From Egicoccus sp. AB-alg2 (GTDB lineage: Bacteria > Actinomycetota > Nitriliruptoria > Nitriliruptorales > Nitriliruptoraceae), in contig NZ_JBGUAX010000004.1 in NCBI RefSeq assembly GCF_041821065.1, positions 248,001 to 312,000 of the forward strand: a stretch of 64,000 nt of DNA, given 5' to 3'. The notes below the pieces were generated by a model that saw only the letters and a program-made list of their open reading frames with translations, was not told the DNA's origin and made no database searches. The position numbers were made by a program, and so were the translations under genes. Below are positions 1 to 8,159 of this stretch, piece by piece; position 1 is the first letter of the stretch; each line of letters begins with the position of its first letter.

Positions 1-432
1 CGCGACCGTCGGACGCGACTTGGCGAGGACGGGCGCCAGTTCCCGGGCCCGCATCAGCGGCATCGTGGTCACGGCGATCGCGCCGGCCTTCATCACCGCC
101 AGCCAACACGCCGCCATCCAGGCGTTGTTGGGTCCGCGCAGCAGCACGCGATTGCCCGGCACCACACCGAGGTCCTCCACGAGCACGCCGGCGATCCGGT
201 TCACGCGGTCGCGGGTCTGCCCGTAGGTCCAGGACTCCTCGGGCGTGACCAGGCACGGGCGACCGCCGCCGAAGCGGTCGATGGTGGTGTCCAGCAACTC
301 CACGCCACAGTTGAGGCGTGGCGGGTACTGCACGTCCTCGATGGTGAACCGAAGATCGGGAAGCTGCTCCTCGGACGGCAGGCCCTCCCGCGCGAACGTG
401 TCGACGTGTGCCGATCCGCTGCTCGTCATCAT
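1..432 (-). CDS. 2-aminobenzoate/benzoate-CoA ligase, N-terminal part (runs off the window)
   Basis: The reverse strand reads without a stop from an ATG at 432 to the window edge, giving 144 codons of an AMP-forming acyl-CoA ligase. The start MMTSSGSAHVDTFAREGLP, then YPPRLNCGVELLD, TYGQ and VPGNRVLLRGPNN, resembles the N-terminus of the 2-aminobenzoate-CoA ligase branch of the benzoate-CoA ligase family; I recognise this from memory. A GGAGGGGG ribosome site sits just upstream, after the second of two tandem ATGs. The adenylation motifs lie outside the window. It follows the monooxygenase genes on the same strand, 61 bases after the previous stop, so it probably supplies their CoA-ester substrate in the cytoplasm. 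Salicylate-CoA ligase is the main alternative. Confidence 0.8.
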   Translation of the reverse strand, partial: MMTSSGSAHVDTFAREGLPSEEQLPDLRFTIEDVQYPPRLNCGVELLDTTIDRFGGGRPCLVTPEESWTYGQTRDRVNRIAGVLVEDLGVVPGNRVLLRGPNNAWMAACWLAVMKAGAIAVTTMPLMRARELAPVLAKSRPTVA

Positions 433-493
433 CGTCCCCCTCCACTCCACGGGTACCGGCTCGACCGTCCGCGACGATGCGGCCCCGCTCCCG

Positions 494-1378
494 TCACTGT
501 GCTCCGCCGGCGCCCGTCGCGACCTGGCCGTTCACCCGCCCGCCGCCCACCACCTCGGCGAGCAGCTCGAGCTGCTCGATGCCGGGCACGGTGGGGAACA
601 GGATCAGGTGGTCGCAACCGGCGTCCTCGTAGGCCTGCAGGTACTCGCGCACGTCCAGGGCGCTCGTGAGCAGCCCGTCGGCGATTCGTGGGGCGAAGGC
701 GCCGGTGAACGCGTAGTAGTCCAGGAGGTACTCGCGACCCCGGTGCTCGGCGTCGCCCAGGGCGAAGTACGCCATCGACCAGATCTCCGGCCGGCCCAGG
801 CGGCCCGCGTCGGCCCACGCCGCCCGCATCTCCGCGACGTCGCGGGCGAAGACGCGGGCGGGGCTGCCGCCGTGGATCCAGCCGTCGGCGAGCTGCGCCG
901 CGCGCGCGTACGACGGCCCCGAACCGCCCCCGACCAGCAGTCGCGGGCTGGGCGTCGGCCCGGCGGCGTTGATCGCCCCTTCCTCGAGGAGCGTGCGGAT
1001 GGTCGCCAGCTGCTCGGTCAAGCGGTCCCCACGCGTGCCGCGGCCGAACTCCGAGCGCTCGTAGTCCTCGCCGCGGGCACCGATGGCGGCACCGACCGTC
1101 AGCCGGCCGGGCGCCAGCGCGTACAGCGAGGCCAGTTGCTTCGTCAGCGTGCTCGTCTCGCGCAGCGGCGAGATGAGGATGCTGGTGACCAGTTCGATGC
1201 GTCGTGTCACCGCCGCGGCGGCGCTGAGCGAGACCAGGGGCTCGAAGCTCTGGTAGACGATCCGGTCGAGGACGCCGAGGCTGGCGAACGGGCCGGCGTC
1301 GGCGCGGCGCGCCCAGTCGACGAGCAGGTCGCCGCTCGTGCCGGGCAGCGTGTTGGGCATCCCGATCCCGACCTGCAT
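494..1378 (-). CDS. Luciferase-like (LLM) flavin-dependent oxidoreductase
   Basis: A 294-residue protein of the bacterial luciferase-like superfamily, TIM-barrel enzymes that use reduced FMN or F420. Supporting segments are MQVGIGMPN at the start, a SILISPLRE strand, the LTVGAAIGARGEDYE segment typical of the family, and LLVGGGSGPSYARAAQLADGW. The start is fixed by translational coupling: its ATG overlaps the TGA of the upstream FAD/OYE gene as TGATG. It sits between that gene and the CoA ligase, so a role in the same aromatic pathway is likely, either as an extra oxygenation or reduction step. Neither the cofactor (FMN or F420) nor the substrate can be read from the sequence. Confidence 0.85.
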   Translation of the reverse strand: MQVGIGMPNTLPGTSGDLLVDWARRADAGPFASLGVLDRIVYQSFEPLVSLSAAAAVTRRIELVTSILISPLRETSTLTKQLASLYALAPGRLTVGAAIGARGEDYERSEFGRGTRGDRLTEQLATIRTLLEEGAINAAGPTPSPRLLVGGGSGPSYARAAQLADGWIHGGSPARVFARDVAEMRAAWADAGRLGRPEIWSMAYFALGDAEHRGREYLLDYYAFTGAFAPRIADGLLTSALDVREYLQAYEDAGCDHLILFPTVPGIEQLELLAEVVGGGRVNGQVATGAGGAQ

Positions 1379-3609
1379 CACTCGCTCCTCGTGTCGTCGG
1401 CCAACCACTTCGGGGTCGCCACGAACGGCAGCCCCAGGACGCACAGGTCCGCCGCGCCCGACATCAGGACGTGGTTCACGTCCGCCAGCGTCGGCAGGTT
1501 GCCGGACGTCAGGACCGGCCCGCCGGCCTCGTTGCGGACGAGATCGCTCCACGGCGTGTTGAAGCCCGTCGTGAACTCGGCGCGTCCGGTCGGCGTGGTC
1601 TGCCCGGCGACGACGTGGAGCAGGTCGGCGCCCGCGTCGCGGAACCGGCGGGCGATCTCCAGGGCCTCGTCCTCGGGCAGGCCGCCGCGCCGGAGGTCGC
1701 TGGCCGAGAAGCACACGGACAGCAGTCGGTCGTCGGGCCACGCCTCACGGACGGCGTGGAGCACCTCGAGCGGGAAGCGCAGGCGGTTGGCCAGCGGTCC
1801 GCCGTGGTCGTCGTCGCGGCGGTTCGTCAGCGGTGACAGGAACGATCCGAGCAGGTAGCCGTGGCCGGCATGGACCTCGAGCGCGTCGAAGCCGGCCGCG
1901 ACGGCACGGCGGGTCGCGGCGACGTAGGCCTCACGGACGCGGTCCATCCCCGTGCGGTCGAGTGCGGACGCCGGCGGGCTCGCGACGGTGTAGCGGCCTG
2001 GGGAGGCCGCGTACAGAGGCCAGCGCTGCGACGGGGGCAGCGGCAGGTCGGTGCCGCGGTGCCGTGGCGCGGTGGCACCGCGTGGGCCGGCGTGCAGCAG
2101 ACGGGCCGCGACCAGCGTGCCGGACGCGCGTTCGTGGACCGCGGCCAGGGCCGATGACCACGCCGGGACGTGTTCGTCGTCGTACAACCCCGGATCCTCG
2201 GGGTTCGAGCGGCCGTCGGCGGAGACGGCGACGGCGTCCACGACCAGCAGCGAGGCACCGGCGTCCGCCAGGTCCTGCAGTTCGCCGAGCAGCGTCGCCG
2301 TCGGTGCCCCGCCGTCGCCCGCGCCCGGTGCCTGCACGAGCAGTGCGACGCGGTTCGCCAACCGACGGGGGCCGACCTGCAGGGGCGTGAACGCCGGTGG
2401 GGACGGCACCGCCGGCCCCGGCGCCGGTCGGTCGAGCGCCCGGCGGGTGAACCACCGGTCGAGATGGTGGACGAGGTCGGGATCGCGCCGGCGCAGGTTC
2501 TCGTAGTCGACGCGGGAACTGCGGGTCAGCAGGCTGTAGGTGAACTGCGGCGGGTCGAAGCCCCAGTAGCGCCGGTAGCGCGCGAACCAGTCGAGGCTCT
2601 CCGCGGCCGCCCGCTGGATGCCCTCGACCGACGGCTTGCGGGCCGACTCGTAGTCGGCCAGCGCTGCCGACAGCCCGGCCGACGTGGTCACGTCGTTGCG
2701 CGCGAGCGCGTCGGTCAGCGCGATGGCGTCCTCCAACGCGAGCTTGGTGCCCGAGCCGATCGAGAAGTGGGCCGTGTGGGCGGCGTCGCCGAGCAGCACC
2801 ACGTTGCCGTGGCTCCAGCGCTGGTTGCGCACCGTGGTCCAGTCCAGCCACTTGGAGTTGTTGGCGACCAGCCCGTGCCCGTCGAGGTGGTCGCGGAACA
2901 GCTCGCTCAGCTGCGCGATGCTGTGCTGGTCGCTCTGGCCCGGCGACAGGCTGGCGGGGTCGACGGCGTCCAGGCCGGCCTTCCGCCAGGTCTGTTCCGT
3001 GCATTCGACGATGAACGTGCTCACGTCCTCGCTGAACGGATAGATGTGGGCCTGGAACGTTCCGGCCTCGGTCTCCTCGAAGATGAACGTGAACGCGTCG
3101 AAGCGTTGGGTCGTGCCGAGCCAGATGAACTTGCTGCCCTCGCGGGTCAGCCGCGGGCGGAACGTGTCCTCGAAGCGGGCGCGGACGCGGCTGTTGATCC
3201 CGTCGGCGCCCAGCACCAGGTCCGCGTCCAGCAGCCGGTCGAGGTCGTCAACCTCGGTACGGAAGCGCACGTCCACGCCCAGCTCCGCGGCGCGTTCCTG
3301 CAGGATGCGCAGCAGACGGTGACGGGAGATGGCCGCGAACCGGTTGCCGCCGGCGCGGATGCGGCTGCCGCCGTAGCGGACCTCGACCGGGTCCCAGCGG
3401 GCGGCGGCGCGCCACAACCGGTGGAAGCTGACGTCGTCCGCGTCCTCGAGCTCGCGCAGCGTGGCCGCGGAGAACACCACGCCGAAGCCGAAGGTGTCGT
3501 CCGGGGCGTTGCGCTCGTAGACGGTGACCTCGTGGGACGGGTCGGCCTTCTTCAGCAACAGCGCGCTGTAGAGCCCGCCCGGTCCGCCACCGACGGAGGT
3601 GACCCGCAT
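1378..3609 (-). CDS. Bifunctional 2-aminobenzoyl-CoA (salicylyl-CoA 5-) monooxygenase / OYE reductase
   Basis: A 743-residue fusion. Residues 1 to about 390 are a class A FAD monooxygenase, with GGGPGG near residue 8, VLGADGINSR and LLGDAAHTAHF near 270. From about 400 to the end is an old-yellow-enzyme FMN reductase, with EVHAGHGYLLGSFLSP and a NRR...GG stretch near 570-590. This architecture is known from 2-aminobenzoyl-CoA monooxygenase/reductase, which hydroxylates and then reduces the ring of the CoA ester, and from proteins annotated salicylyl-CoA 5-hydroxylase/oxidoreductase. The ATG at 3609 is chosen because the protein begins right at the FAD motif and a GGGAGGGAG ribosome site precedes it. 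The frame stays open upstream to 3948, but that stretch is promoter and antisense DNA. It heads the leftward operon; RidA in the facing operon favours the amino substrate. Confidence 0.88.
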   Translation of the reverse strand: MRVTSVGGGPGGLYSALLLKKADPSHEVTVYERNAPDDTFGFGVVFSAATLRELEDADDVSFHRLWRAAARWDPVEVRYGGSRIRAGGNRFAAISRHRLLRILQERAAELGVDVRFRTEVDDLDRLLDADLVLGADGINSRVRARFEDTFRPRLTREGSKFIWLGTTQRFDAFTFIFEETEAGTFQAHIYPFSEDVSTFIVECTEQTWRKAGLDAVDPASLSPGQSDQHSIAQLSELFRDHLDGHGLVANNSKWLDWTTVRNQRWSHGNVVLLGDAAHTAHFSIGSGTKLALEDAIALTDALARNDVTTSAGLSAALADYESARKPSVEGIQRAAAESLDWFARYRRYWGFDPPQFTYSLLTRSSRVDYENLRRRDPDLVHHLDRWFTRRALDRPAPGPAVPSPPAFTPLQVGPRRLANRVALLVQAPGAGDGGAPTATLLGELQDLADAGASLLVVDAVAVSADGRSNPEDPGLYDDEHVPAWSSALAAVHERASGTLVAARLLHAGPRGATAPRHRGTDLPLPPSQRWPLYAASPGRYTVASPPASALDRTGMDRVREAYVAATRRAVAAGFDALEVHAGHGYLLGSFLSPLTNRRDDDHGGPLANRLRFPLEVLHAVREAWPDDRLLSVCFSASDLRRGGLPEDEALEIARRFRDAGADLLHVVAGQTTPTGRAEFTTGFNTPWSDLVRNEAGGPVLTSGNLPTLADVNHVLMSGAADLCVLGLPFVATPKWLADDTRSE

Positions 3610-3674
3610 CTGGAGGCTCTCCCTCCCTCTCCCTCGGGTCCCGGGCTCCCGTGTCGAGATCGCGACCTGCAGCG

Positions 3675-3726
3675 ACCATATCACGAACGTGACCGCCGTG
3701 AGCATCGTGATAGGTGATGGTAGAGT
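3675..3726. promoter_or_regulatory. Divergent promoter with 34-bp inverted-repeat operator
   Basis: TATCACGA at 3679-3686 and TCGTGATA at 3705-3712 form a perfect 8-bp inverted repeat around 18 bases. A smaller dyad, TCACG-AA-CGTGA, lies at 3681-3692. The repeat fits between two candidate -10 boxes: TATGGT reading left (3675-3680) and TAGAGT reading right (3721-3726). Neither has a clear -35, as is common for activator-dependent actinobacterial promoters. A regulator bound here could control both halves of the aromatic-CoA island. The nearest candidate is the PaaX protein at 8158-9021, which is inference. Confidence 0.5.
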
Positions 3727-3782
3727 GGTGGGCGCGGTGGCACCTGCCGTGGGAGCTGGTCGGTGCCGGGCAGGAGGCGTCG

Positions 3783-4934
3783 GTGGACGGTGTGGCGGTG
3801 GAGCCGGACGTGACGGCGTGGGAGGATCGGGTCGCGCAGCTGCGGGTCCTCGCCCGCGAGCGGCTGGCCCCGGTCGCCACCGCCGGCCCCCACGGGCGGG
3901 TGAACCGGCGGCTGGTGGCGGCACTCGCGGAGGCCGGTGTCTCTCCACGGCTGTTCCCGTCGTCGCTGGGTGGCAGCGCGGCGGACCGGGTCGCGGCCAC
4001 CGAGCTGTGCCTGCTGCGCGAGGCGATCGCGGCCGAGTCGCCCACCGCGGAGACGACCCTCGCGGTCCAGGGGCTGGGGTCCTACCCGATCCTCCTCGCC
4101 GGGCGCCCGGAGCTGGCGCGGCGCTGGATCCCCGAGGTCGCCGGCGGCCGGGCCGTTGCCGCGTTCGCGCTCACCGAGCCGGACGCCGGCAGCGACGCGG
4201 CCGCGCTGCGGCTGCGTGCCGAGCGGGACGGCGACGGCTACCGCCTCACCGGCGAGAAGGTCTGGATCTCCCACGCCCCCGACGCCGACGTGTACACCGT
4301 CTTCGCCCGCACCACGCCCGACGCCGGCGCGCGCGGCGTGACGGCCTTCGCGGTCCCCGGCGACGCGCCCGGCCTGACGGGCGAACCGCTGGAACTGCTC
4401 GCCCCGCACGCCATCGGACGGCTCGTGTTCGACGGCGTGCCGGTGACCGCCGAGCAGGTCCTCGGTGACGTGGACGCCGGGTTCCGGGTGGCGATGGCGA
4501 CGCTGGACCGGTTCCGGCCCAGCGTCGGTGCGGCCGCCGTCGGCATGGCACAGGCCGCGCTGGAGGCGGCGTGCGACCATGCCGCCAGCCGCCGCGCCTT
4601 CGGGCAGGAGCTCCGCGACTTCCAGGCGGTGTCGCACCGCCTCGCCGACATGGCCACGCGCATCCAGGCGGCGCGGCTGCTCGTGCGCGACGCGGCCCGG
4701 CTGCACGACGCCGGTGCGCGGCCGACCCGCAGTGCTGCCATGGCGAAGCTGTTCGCCACCGAGGTCGCCCAGGAGGTCGTCGACGGCGCCATCCAGGTCC
4801 ACGGCGCCGCCGGGCTGCGACGCGGCCATCTGCTCGAAGAGCTCTATCGCGAGGTCCGCGCCCTGCGCATCTACGAGGGGGCGTCCGAGATCCAGCGCAC
4901 GATCATCGCCCGGGAGCTGTTCCGTGACCGTTGA
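3783..4934 (+). CDS. Acyl-CoA dehydrogenase
   Basis: A flavoprotein of 383 residues, the usual length for the acyl-CoA dehydrogenase family. It shows FALTEPDAGSDAA for flavin and substrate binding and RIYEGASEIQRT near residue 364, which places the catalytic glutamate. The frame opens at 3714, but I choose GTG 3783: AGGAGG lies at 3772-3777 with a five-base spacer, and the likely -10 box (3721-3726) is downstream of the longer start. It is the first gene of a tight rightward operon and probably oxidises a ring-derived or ring-opened acyl-CoA in the aromatic pathway. Its last 11 bases overlap the next gene. Confidence 0.9.
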   Translation: MDGVAVEPDVTAWEDRVAQLRVLARERLAPVATAGPHGRVNRRLVAALAEAGVSPRLFPSSLGGSAADRVAATELCLLREAIAAESPTAETTLAVQGLGSYPILLAGRPELARRWIPEVAGGRAVAAFALTEPDAGSDAAALRLRAERDGDGYRLTGEKVWISHAPDADVYTVFARTTPDAGARGVTAFAVPGDAPGLTGEPLELLAPHAIGRLVFDGVPVTAEQVLGDVDAGFRVAMATLDRFRPSVGAAAVGMAQAALEAACDHAASRRAFGQELRDFQAVSHRLADMATRIQAARLLVRDAARLHDAGARPTRSAAMAKLFATEVAQEVVDGAIQVHGAAGLRRGHLLEELYREVRALRIYEGASEIQRTIIARELFRDR

Positions 4935-5691
4935 CGCCCGCCGGGCCGTCGTCGTCGGTGGCTCCCGTGGCATCGGCCGTGCCACGGTGCTGACCCTGCT
5001 GGGGGCGGGCCTCGAGGTGGTGGCCACCGGTAGGGACCAGGCCGCGCTCGCGGAACTCGCGACGGCCGCCGCGCAGCCCGGCCCCGGCGGTCACCTGCGC
5101 ACCGCGGTCGTCGACGCCACCGACGAGGAGGCGACGGCGCGGCTCGCCGACGAGCACCAGCCGGTCGACGTGCTGGTCTTCAACGCCGGTACGTCCAGCG
5201 CCGCCCCGCTCGCTCGCACGTCGCTCGAGGAGTGGAACCGCCAGCTGGCCGTGAACGCCACCGGCGCGTTCCTGGCGCTGCGGGCGTTCGTGCCACCGAT
5301 GGTCGAGCGTGGCCGCGGTCGCGTCGTCGTCGTCACCTCGACCGCCGCCCTCGACGGCAGCCCCTACGTCAGCGCCTACGCCGCGGCGAAGCACGCCGCG
5401 CAGGGGCTGGTCCGCAGCGTGGCCGCCGAGGTGGCCGGGACCGGCGTGACCGTCAACGCCGTGTGCCCGCACTTCGTCCGCACCGACATGACGGACGCGA
5501 CGGTGGCCCGCATCGAACGCGCGACCGGTCGCAGCGAGGACGAGGCGCTGGCCGAACTCGCCCGGACCTCGCGGTTGGGCCGGCTGCTCGAGCCGCAGGA
5601 GGTCGCCGACGCGATCCTGCTGCTGCTGGACGACGCGGCGGCCACCGTCAACGGCCACGCACTCGTACTCGACGGAGGAGGCCACTGGTGA
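4924..5691 (+). CDS. Short-chain dehydrogenase/reductase (3-hydroxyacyl-CoA or 3-oxoacyl type)
   Basis: This 255-residue classical SDR has GGSRGIG for NAD(P) binding near the N-terminus, NAG in the middle, an active-site YAAAK preceded by the catalytic serine region VTSTAA, and a C-terminal VLDGGGHW typical of FabG-like enzymes. The GTG start at 4924 lies inside the end of the dehydrogenase gene, an 11-base overlap that implies coupled translation. In this operon it most likely interconverts a hydroxyl and a keto group on a CoA-bound alicyclic or ring-opened intermediate. The exact substrate cannot be read. Confidence 0.88.
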   Translation: MTVDARRAVVVGGSRGIGRATVLTLLGAGLEVVATGRDQAALAELATAAAQPGPGGHLRTAVVDATDEEATARLADEHQPVDVLVFNAGTSSAAPLARTSLEEWNRQLAVNATGAFLALRAFVPPMVERGRGRVVVVTSTAALDGSPYVSAYAAAKHAAQGLVRSVAAEVAGTGVTVNAVCPHFVRTDMTDATVARIERATGRSEDEALAELARTSRLGRLLEPQEVADAILLLLDDAAATVNGHALVLDGGGHW

Positions 5692-6518
5692 CCCGGTTCC
5701 GCAGCTCCGCCCCGCTGACCTCGGACTGGCGCCACTTCCGGTTCGAGGTCGCCGACGGGATCGGCGTGGTGACGTTCGACCGGCCGGAGCGACTGAACGC
5801 GCTCACCCTGGAGGTGTACGCCGACCTGCGCGACCTCACCGCCGAGCTCGAGCACCGCGACGACGTACACGCGCTGGTACTGACCGGCGAAGGGCGCGGG
5901 TTCTGCTCCGGCGGCGACGTCGAACAGATCATCGGCGAGCTGCTCGAGCACGGCGACAACCGCCGGGTCACCGACTTCACCCGCATGACCGGCGCGGTCG
6001 TCCGCAACCTGCGCGAACTGCCCATCCCCGTCATCGCGGCGATCAACGGCACCACCGCGGGCGCCGGCGCGGTCATCGCCCTGGCCGCGGACCTGCGCAT
6101 CGTCGCCCGGTCGGCGGCCTTCCACTTCCTGTTCACGAAGGTGGGGCTCGCCGGCGCGGACATGGGCTGCGCGTACCTGTTGCCGCGCGTCATCGGTTTC
6201 GGCCGCGCCATGGAGCTGCTGCTCTTCGGCGACCGGGTCGACGCGGAGACCGCCGAGCGCTACGGGCTCGCCAACCGGGTCGTCGACGACGGCGCCGTAC
6301 GCGACGAGGCCATGCAGTGGGCCCGCCGACTGGCCGGCGGGCCGACCTTCGCCATCGCGGCCACCAAGAAGCTCCTGACCCGCGAGCAGGACATGGACCT
6401 GTCCAGCGCCGTGGAGATGGAGGCGTTCGTGCAGGCCTTCCTGATGCGCAGCGAGGACCACGCCGAGTTCTTCCGTGCCAACCGCGAAGGTCGCGAACCG
6501 AACTGGACCGGACGATGA
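5688..6518 (+). CDS. Enoyl-CoA hydratase/isomerase (crotonase) family, atypical active site
   Basis: A 276-residue crotonase-fold protein with an N-terminal VADGIGVVTFDRPERLNAL and the oxyanion-hole segment GFCSGGDV. The two glutamates that drive hydration in classical enoyl-CoA hydratases appear to be missing. The GGGCEL position reads GAGAVI, and the QPE position falls in HFLFTKVGLAG. A hydrolase or ring-opening role, as in 2-ketocyclohexanecarboxyl-CoA hydrolases of the same fold, is therefore as plausible as hydration. GTG 5688 overlaps the SDR stop as GTGA, with GGAGGAGG upstream. Confidence 0.87.
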   Translation: MTRFRSSAPLTSDWRHFRFEVADGIGVVTFDRPERLNALTLEVYADLRDLTAELEHRDDVHALVLTGEGRGFCSGGDVEQIIGELLEHGDNRRVTDFTRMTGAVVRNLRELPIPVIAAINGTTAGAGAVIALAADLRIVARSAAFHFLFTKVGLAGADMGCAYLLPRVIGFGRAMELLLFGDRVDAETAERYGLANRVVDDGAVRDEAMQWARRLAGGPTFAIAATKKLLTREQDMDLSSAVEMEAFVQAFLMRSEDHAEFFRANREGREPNWTGR

Positions 6519-6925
6519 GCCACATCCCGATCAACCCCGACGGCCTGCTACCCCCCGTCGGGTTCGCGCACGGCATGCTCGCCGCACCCGGCCGGACGCT
6601 GTACCTCGGCGGCCAGACCGGTCACCACGCCGACGGCCGCCTCGACGACGGGTTGGTGGCCCAGTTCGGCCGCGCCCTGCGCAACCTCGCCACGGTGCTC
6701 GACGACGCCGGCGCCCGTCCCGAGCACGTCGTGAGCATGCAGATCTTCACCACGGACGTGGCGACCTACCGGGCGGAGCCGAAGGCGCTCGGACGGGCGT
6801 ACCGTGAGGTCATGGGACGTCACTTCCCCGCGATCGCCCTCTTCGGGGTGTCGGCGCTGCACGATCCCGACGCCGTGGTCGAGATCGTCGCCATCGCCGT
6901 CGTCCCCGGCGATCCCGCCGCCTGA
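6515..6925 (+). CDS. RidA/YjgF/UK114 family enamine-imine deaminase
   Basis: A 136-residue protein with the compact fold and signatures of the RidA family: YLGGQTG, then a C-terminal FPAIALFGVSALHDPDAVVEIVAIAVV. RidA proteins hydrolyse reactive enamines and imines to ketones and ammonia. The ATG at 6515 overlaps the crotonase stop as ATGA. The placement is informative. Reduction of hydroxylated 2-aminobenzoyl-CoA should give a 2-amino-ene (enamine) thioester, and a RidA protein could remove its nitrogen. That assignment is inference. The C-terminal part lacks the usual RidA arginine motif in obvious form, so activity needs testing. Confidence 0.85.
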   Translation: MSHIPINPDGLLPPVGFAHGMLAAPGRTLYLGGQTGHHADGRLDDGLVAQFGRALRNLATVLDDAGARPEHVVSMQIFTTDVATYRAEPKALGRAYREVMGRHFPAIALFGVSALHDPDAVVEIVAIAVVPGDPAA

Positions 6926-6937
6926 GAGGAGTCCGTC

Positions 6938-8110
6938 GTGAGCCAGCCCACCATCGACCCGTTCGACCCGCTGGGCCTCGAGGCCGAACTGTCCGACGAG
7001 GAGCGGCTCGTCGCCGAATCCACGCGCCGCTTCGTGCGCGAGCGGGCGCTGCCGGAGGTGCCACGGCACTTCGAGGCCGGCACGTTCCCGGTGGAGCTCG
7101 CCAAGGAGCTCGGCGAGCTCGGCCTGCTCGGGATGCACCTGCAGGGCTACGGGTGCGCCGGGACGAACGCCGTCAGCTACGGCCTCGCCTGCCTGGAGCT
7201 CGAGGCGGGCGACAGCGGCCTGCGCAGCTTCGTGTCGGTCCAGGGATCGCTGGCGATGTTCCCGATCTGGCGGTACGGCAGCGAGGAGCAGAAGGAACGC
7301 TGGCTGCCCGCGATGGCGCGTGGCGAGGCGATCGGCTGCTTCGGCCTCACCGAACCCGACCACGGCAGCGACCCCTCGGGCATGCGCACCCGCGCCCGCC
7401 GCGACGGCGACGACTGGATCCTCGACGGCGCGAAGCTGTGGATCACCAACGGCGGCATCGCGCAGGTCGCGGTCGTGTGGGCGCAGACCGACGACGGCAT
7501 CCGCGGCTTCGTCGTGCCGACCGACACGCCGGGCTTCGAGGCGCGTGACGTCGGGCACAAGCTCTCGCTGCGGGCCTCCGTGACCTCCGAGCTCGTCCTC
7601 ACCGACGTGCGCCTGCCCGCCGACGCCGTGCTGCCCGACGTGGTCGGGCTCAAGGGGCCGCTGTCGTGCCTCAACGAGGCTCGCTTCGGAATCCTCTGGG
7701 GCGCCGTCGGGGCCGCCCGCGCCTGCTTCGAGGCGGCGCTGGACTACGCCGGCACCCGCGAGCAGTTCGGCCAGCCCATCGCCGGCTTCCAGCTCACCCA
7801 GCGCAAGCTGGTCGAGATGTTCCTCGCCCTGACGAAGGCCGCGATGCTGGCCCACCGCCTCGGTCGGATGAAGGACGCCGGCACGCTGACCAAGGACCTC
7901 GTCAGCATCGGCAAGCTCGACAACGTCCGGGCCGCGCTGGAGATCGCGCGCACCGCCCGCGGTGTCCTGGGCGCCAACGGCATCACGCTCGAGTACCCGG
8001 TCATGCGGCACGCCGCCAACCTCGAGTCGGTCGCGACCTACGAGGGCACCGAGGAGATCCACACGCTGACGCTGGGCCGGGCCCTCACCGGGCTGTCCGC
8101 CTTCACCTGA
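6938..8110 (+). CDS. Acyl-CoA dehydrogenase, glutaryl-CoA dehydrogenase-like
   Basis: A 390-residue acyl-CoA dehydrogenase. GLRSFVSVQGSLAMFPI, GCFGLTEPDHGSDPSGM, LWITNGGIA and the C-terminal ATYEGTEEIHTLTLGRALTG match the glutaryl-CoA dehydrogenase branch, and the last segment carries the catalytic glutamate. Such enzymes convert glutaryl-CoA to crotonyl-CoA and CO2. The start is GTG with AGAGGAG upstream, 12 bases after the RidA stop, so it is probably the last gene of the operon. It would fit drainage of a dicarboxyl-CoA formed after ring opening. Confidence 0.88.
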   Translation: MSQPTIDPFDPLGLEAELSDEERLVAESTRRFVRERALPEVPRHFEAGTFPVELAKELGELGLLGMHLQGYGCAGTNAVSYGLACLELEAGDSGLRSFVSVQGSLAMFPIWRYGSEEQKERWLPAMARGEAIGCFGLTEPDHGSDPSGMRTRARRDGDDWILDGAKLWITNGGIAQVAVVWAQTDDGIRGFVVPTDTPGFEARDVGHKLSLRASVTSELVLTDVRLPADAVLPDVVGLKGPLSCLNEARFGILWGAVGAARACFEAALDYAGTREQFGQPIAGFQLTQRKLVEMFLALTKAAMLAHRLGRMKDAGTLTKDLVSIGKLDNVRAALEIARTARGVLGANGITLEYPVMRHAANLESVATYEGTEEIHTLTLGRALTGLSAFT

Positions 8111-8159
8111 GCCACCCGGCCCCGGCCCGCGCCCGCACGACGTGACCGGGTCGGGGCTC
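8109..8159. terminator. Possible stem-loop between convergent genes
   Basis: GAGCC-ACCCGG pairs with CCGGGT-CGG-GGCTC across the short gap between the acyl-CoA dehydrogenase and paaX-like gene ends. The stem has 11 pairs with a three-base bulge. There is no T-tract, so termination is uncertain. Confidence 0.3.

Noticed and set aside
245-1858. Long + strand frame over the ligase and LLM genes
   Set aside because: Antisense to clear coding sequence on the other strand, without domain similarity.
3714-3782. Upstream start of the first acyl-CoA dehydrogenase
   Set aside because: GTG 3714 precedes the probable -10 box, whereas GTG 3783 has AGGAGG at the right distance and gives the normal family length.
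3610-3948. N-terminal extension of the FAD monooxygenase up to 3948
   Set aside because: The extension is Arg/Pro-rich, crosses the divergent promoter and overlaps the acyl-CoA dehydrogenase gene. The FAD motif begins right after ATG 3609, which has a good ribosome site.
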